Shown: one piece after another, positions 60,807 to 64,000 of the stretch
Layout of the letters: each line of letters begins with the position of its first letter
Position numbering within the stretch: position 1 is the stretch's first letter
Assembly: GCF_008014345.1 (NCBI RefSeq)
Contig: NZ_VPFL01000001.1
Coordinates: 124,001 to 188,000, forward strand
Origin: Pelomicrobium methylotrophicum
Lineage (GTDB): Bacteria > Pseudomonadota > Gammaproteobacteria > Burkholderiales > UBA6910
Direction of reading: 5' to 3'
Length of the DNA stretch: 64,000 nt
Translations under genes and position numbers: made by a program
The notes under the pieces: generated by a model
Database searches by the model: none
Seen by the model: only the letters and a program-made list of their open reading frames with translations
Told to the model about the DNA's origin: nothing

Positions 60807-62012
60807 ATGATCATGTCTCGTCGCCTGTGTTGCACTGCCGCCTTGCTCCTCGTCCTGCCGGTTGGCCCCCTATGGGCCAAGACGGCGAGCGAAATCTTCG
60901 AGGCCGCTTCGCCCAGCGTCGTGACGGTCCATGTCCAGGATGCTGCCGGTAGTCCCAAGGGCCTGGGTAGCGGTGTCGTGATCGGGCAGGGTGTGGTCGT
61001 CACCAATTGCCATGTCATCGAGGACGGCGTGCGCTACAGCGTCAAGCACGCGGGACGCGAGTATCCGGCCGCCGCCAGACACACCGACTGGAATCGGGAT
61101 GTCTGCAGCCTGAGCGTGCCCGATCTTGCCGCCCGGCCGGTGCCCCTGGGGAGCACGCGCCAGCTCAAAGTGGGGCAGAAGGTGTATGCGATCGGCGCGC
61201 CGCAGGGGCTGGAGCTGACGCTGTCCGAGGGCATCATCTCCGCGCTGCGCGACGTGACCGGCGGGCGCTATCTGCAGATCACCGCGCCGATTTCGCCCGG
61301 CTCGAGCGGCGGCGGGCTGTTCGACGAGGAGGGACGGCTCATCGGCCTGCCCACCTTTTACCTGAGCGAGGGGCAGCAACTGAACTTCGCCGTGCCGGTG
61401 GAGTGGGTGCAGGCGCTGCCGCAACGCCAATCCGCCCAAGACGCGTCATCGCGCCCGTCGCAAAGCAGCAGCCAGTGGCTGGCGCGCGCCATCGCGCTGG
61501 AACAAAAACAGGACTGGCCAGCGCTCCTCCAACATGCCCAGGCCTGGACGCGCAACCAGCCCAAGGAAGCAGTGGCCTGGTTCGCGTTGGGCATCGCCTA
61601 CGGTCGATTCGGTGAGACCGCCAAGGCGATCGAGGCTTTCCAGCAGGCGCTGCGCATCGATCCGCAGTATGCAGCGGCTTGGGCCGGCCTCGGCTTCAGC
61701 TACCATCGATCCGGTGAGATTGTCAAGGCGATCGAGGCCTACCAGCAGGCGCTGCGCATCGACCCGCAGGATGCGAAAACTTGGGGCGGCCTCGGCCTAG
61801 CTTACCGTCATTCCGGCCAGACTGCCAAGGCGATCGAGGCTTTCCAGCAGCCGCTGCGCATCGATCCGCAGTATGCGATGGCTTGGTACTTCCTCGGCGC
61901 TACCTACCGCATAGAAGGCCGGCGCGGCGAACTGATCGGCGTCTATGAAGCGCTCAAGCTTATCGACCGCAAGATGGCTGAAGAGTTTTTCAACAAGATC
62001 GTGCTGCCGTAA
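60807..62012 (+). CDS. Secreted trypsin-like (S1C) serine protease with TPR repeats
   Basis: 401 residues from an ATG with an AGGGGGG site. A signal peptide (MSRRLCCTAALLLVLPVGPL, ends WAK) is followed by a trypsin fold with the full triad: His in VVTNCHVIEDG, Asp in DWNRDVCSL and Ser in SPGSSGGGLFD. Where HtrA/Deg proteins have PDZ domains, this one has a Ser/Gln linker and about four TPR units (AIEAFQQALRIDPQYAAAWA, AIEAYQQALRIDPQDAKTWG, AIEAFQQPLRIDPQYAMAWY). The TPRs would bind partners in the periplasm. It lies between two recombinase fragments; its expression signals are not clear. Confidence 0.85.
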   Translation: MIMSRRLCCTAALLLVLPVGPLWAKTASEIFEAASPSVVTVHVQDAAGSPKGLGSGVVIGQGVVVTNCHVIEDGVRYSVKHAGREYPAAARHTDWNRDVCSLSVPDLAARPVPLGSTRQLKVGQKVYAIGAPQGLELTLSEGIISALRDVTGGRYLQITAPISPGSSGGGLFDEEGRLIGLPTFYLSEGQQLNFAVPVEWVQALPQRQSAQDASSRPSQSSSQWLARAIALEQKQDWPALLQHAQAWTRNQPKEAVAWFALGIAYGRFGETAKAIEAFQQALRIDPQYAAAWAGLGFSYHRSGEIVKAIEAYQQALRIDPQDAKTWGGLGLAYRHSGQTAKAIEAFQQPLRIDPQYAMAWYFLGATYRIEGRRGELIGVYEALKLIDRKMAEEFFNKIVLP

Positions 62013-62226
62013 CGCGGCGGCGTGCCGGGTCGGCGGGTTGTCTGAGAAGATCGGCGCGCGAAGGGGTCAGGTCTTGCCTTCTGTCCGGCCCATTGCCCAG
62101 TTCCGGAACCACCCGCCGCCGACTGCCGGCGCTTCTGCACATCATTCCTCACGCGAGCCTCACGCGAGCAAATCTGACCTTGGACTCCGCGACCATCGAC
62201 CGGCCTGTGAGGCTCGGAAGGTGGTC
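62013..62226. other. Gap with short direct repeat
   Basis: No gene is seen. A block at about 62,111-62,147 (CCCGCCGCCGACTGCCGGCG) imperfectly repeats 60,734-60,773 upstream of the protease gene, in the same orientation. Together with the recombinase fragments this makes paired repeats around the protease. Confidence 0.5.
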
Positions 62227-62502
62227 TCACCCCAGTTGTTCAATCATCCGACGCTGGAGCGCCCAGTCGAGGGGAATGCTGCGCCTTTGCAGCGCTTCGA
62301 GGGAGAACGTGCGGGGCAGACGGCCGGTGAGCGTCGCCTCGACAATATCCGGCGCAAGCAGGGCGAAGCGCAGCGCGTCGTTGACGATGCTTTTGTGCAC
62401 CCCTTCCCGCGCGGCGAATCCGCCGCGTCCCGGCCGCCGCCCGATGTCAAGGAAAGATTCGCACGCATGATGGCCGCTGTCAAAGGGCGAAGGGGGCTCC
62501 AT
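62227..62502 (-). pseudogene. C-terminal fragment of a recombinase (copy B)
   Basis: 91 codons with GGFAAREGVHKSIVNDALRF, ALLAPDIVEATLTGRLP and LDWALQRRMIEQLG, clearly related to the 60477-60698 fragment. A 35-bp stretch (62,383-62,417) is identical to 60,636-60,670. The N-terminal catalytic domain is missing. Confidence 0.6.
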
Positions 62503-62686
62503 CCGACGCGGCGCGAACGACCCGGGATGAAACGATGGGCCGCTAGTGGGTCATGAAAAGGCCAAGGGCCGCCAGTGGCTTGAGAACTCAGCCGGGTCCA
62601 ATTCCCAGCAGCCTCAAACCAAAGCAGCCCTTAGCTACACTATTATCTACGAGACCGGTTGTTGATTCCGAAACTGGAGGCCCGCC

Positions 62687-62875
62687 ATGGAGAAGAAATC
62701 CGCAAGCTCTTCGGCATCGAGCCACGTGCGCTCACGGGGCCAGAAGCCGAATGCCTCATCGGTTTCCGAACGACTGACTCCATCCGAGATCGAGTCGCTA
62801 AGGCAAGATCAGAACGAAGCGATCGACTTCTTGCAAAAGGTTTATCCGGGCCTGAAGATTCACAGGGCGGAGTAA
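62687..62875 (+). CDS. Possible small protein, unknown
   Basis: 62 residues ([20 protein letters not shown]; then [20 protein letters not shown]). The C-terminal half looks like an amphipathic helix and has plausible codon use, but no family or context supports it. A GGAGG-like site precedes it. It ends just before the IS3 remnant, which may have cut it. Confidence 0.3.
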   Translation: MEKKSASSSASSHVRSRGQKPNASSVSERLTPSEIESLRQDQNEAIDFLQKVYPGLKIHRAE

Positions 62876-62879
62876 CCCG

Positions 62880-63167
62880 TCTTTCTACCGGGCGGGCGCT
62901 GGATCAATGGGCTTACCGCAATGGTGTAGCGCTCAGACTGATCCAGCCGGGCAAGCCGACGCAGAACGCTTACATTGAAAGCTTCAACGGACGGTTCCGG
63001 GATGAATGCCTAAACGAGCACTGGTTTACTAGCTTGGCACAGGCGCGGGTTCTGGTAGTCGCCTGACCGGCACGATTACAATGAGCACCGCCCGCACAGT
63101 TCACTGGACTACCAAGCGCCGGCAGCGAGTGCTGCCCCAAGAAGCGAGACCGAGAAGAAAATTGGGT
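62880..63167 (+). pseudogene. IS3-family transposase remnant (OrfB C-terminus)
   Basis: [40 protein letters not shown] and LNEHWF are the end of the DDE domain with the catalytic Glu. A frame change near 63,063 is followed by DYNEHRPHSSLDYQAPAA and a stop at 63,165. The N-terminal two thirds, including the two Asp, are missing. Without the frameshift the two parts would join as in IS3 members. Confidence 0.85.
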
Positions 63168-63254
63168 AGCTGATTTGCAGACTTTACGAAGATGCCCTTG
63201 GCACTACGATTGGAGAAGGTCACTGCCACATTTCTCACAAAGGAGAATCTCGTC

Positions 63255-64000
63255 ATGCTTTATCGCTTTAACGAGTACCACGGCACGCTCGGCAATGATC
63301 AGATGCTCACAGGCACATGGAGCGCGAATTTTGCTCTTTCTGGTGACGATATCTTGCAGGCGAAGAGCAACAGCAATAGCAACATCAATCTCGGTGGCGC
63401 AGGCAATGATACCTACATTCTCAGTAACAACGCTACCATGACCATTTTGGATAGCGGTGGCGTCGACCGTCTCGTCGCGACGGGTATCAGCCTCTTTTCT
63501 CCATATTCCTGGTCGATCACGATCGATGGTGGCCGCCACATCTTGGCTGGAAACTATGCAACGGGACAAACGGTCGCGATCGCCAACTGGCGCAATCCCA
63601 CTAACCAGATCGAGTGGGTTACCTTGAAAGAGGGTACTTTCAGCGTCGAACTGATCGCCGCTCTTTTGCCGAGCATGAGCGGCTATTTGGGCGATTTTTC
63701 CATAGACTATCTCATCCAGGCAGGTTTTTTTCTATCGGGAACTACGCGGGCCGATGTCGAGGAGCTGATCAATTACCTTCAACAGCGTGAGACCGCCATG
63801 GAGCAGATGGCGCAAGTGCTCAAACACCTCGACATCGGTTGGGATACGGCAAAGGATATCGTGCTCGCACATGTCGATCGCCCCGACTGGATCTTTGATG
63901 TATCTCGCCAACTCGGTATCAACAACGCAATGCTCGCTGCACTGGTCAGGGTGCAAACTGACGATGTCAAAAACTATTTCTTGATGAACGGTTACGATGC
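63255..64000 (+). CDS. RTX-like calcium-binding repeat protein (partial, runs off window)
   Basis: 248 codons are open to the window end, from an ATG with an AGGAGA site. Residues 10-70 hold RTX-like glycine/aspartate motifs (LGNDQMLTG, SGDDILQ, LGGAGNDTYIL, DSGGVDRLV), which bind calcium in secreted type I substrates. Beyond about residue 120 the sequence has no repeats (VELIAALLPSMSGYLGDF). There is no Sec signal, as expected for type I export. It is visibly more AT-rich than the chromosomal genes, suggesting transfer. The function of the whole protein cannot be judged. Confidence 0.75.
   Translation, partial: MLYRFNEYHGTLGNDQMLTGTWSANFALSGDDILQAKSNSNSNINLGGAGNDTYILSNNATMTILDSGGVDRLVATGISLFSPYSWSITIDGGRHILAGNYATGQTVAIANWRNPTNQIEWVTLKEGTFSVELIAALLPSMSGYLGDFSIDYLIQAGFFLSGTTRADVEELINYLQQRETAMEQMAQVLKHLDIGWDTAKDIVLAHVDRPDWIFDVSRQLGINNAMLAALVRVQTDDVKNYFLMNGYD

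Overview
The window is high-GC DNA from a betaproteobacterial chromosome. This rests on three gene orders: rpsB-tsf-pyrH-frr-uppS-cdsA-dxr-rseP-bamA-skp-lpxD; smc-zipA-ligA with galU; and dapC-dapD-pilU-dapE-prmB opposite dnaX-ybaB-recR-rluB. The genus cannot be fixed from sequence alone.

Region 1 (1-11,000, minus strand) is the translation and envelope-biogenesis operon. A sigma70-type promoter at about 11,101-11,130 drives it, through a structured leader and an intrinsic terminator between rpsB and tsf. Region 2 (11,148-24,700) starts with the divergent map-glnD pair. On the minus strand follow a def/MTA-MTI phosphorylase/hpt/DsrE-like cluster, galU, ligA, zipA and smc. Region 3 (24,826-35,030) holds queF, the succinylase branch of lysine/DAP synthesis with a pilU-type ATPase inside it, prmB, then convergent rluB/recR/ybaB/dnaX, a PagL-like lipid A deacylase and the 4.5S SRP RNA.

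Region 4 (35,230-48,840) is an acetate-utilisation locus. It has acs, an MBL-fold hydrolase, a small membrane protein, a symporter-fused histidine kinase (CrbS/MxtR/CbrA-like), a receiver-only regulator, a degenerate-kinase/DEDDh-exonuclease fusion, a CBS/DUF294 nucleotidyltransferase, an OmpR-type regulator, and a DUF4212 plus SSS symporter pair. A group IIC intron (48,856-50,754) sits against the bidirectional terminator that separates this locus from a TPR gene.

Region 5 (51,978-64,000) is accessory DNA beginning at a tRNA-Ser(GGA). First comes a phage-satellite-like block: AlpA, a primase-helicase with iteron-like repeats at its 3' end, and five genes linked by 4-bp ATGA overlaps, including a RuvC-like resolvase and a DUF5681 protein. 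The 3' end of an IS256-family element then cuts into an integron. The integron has four cassettes (five genes, minus strand), three complete attC sites plus one truncated, an attI-like site with a Pc-like promoter, and a truncated integron integrase. Beyond it are two serine-recombinase-like fragments flanking a secreted trypsin-TPR protein, an IS3 transposase remnant, and the start of an RTX-like calcium-binding protein that runs off the window.
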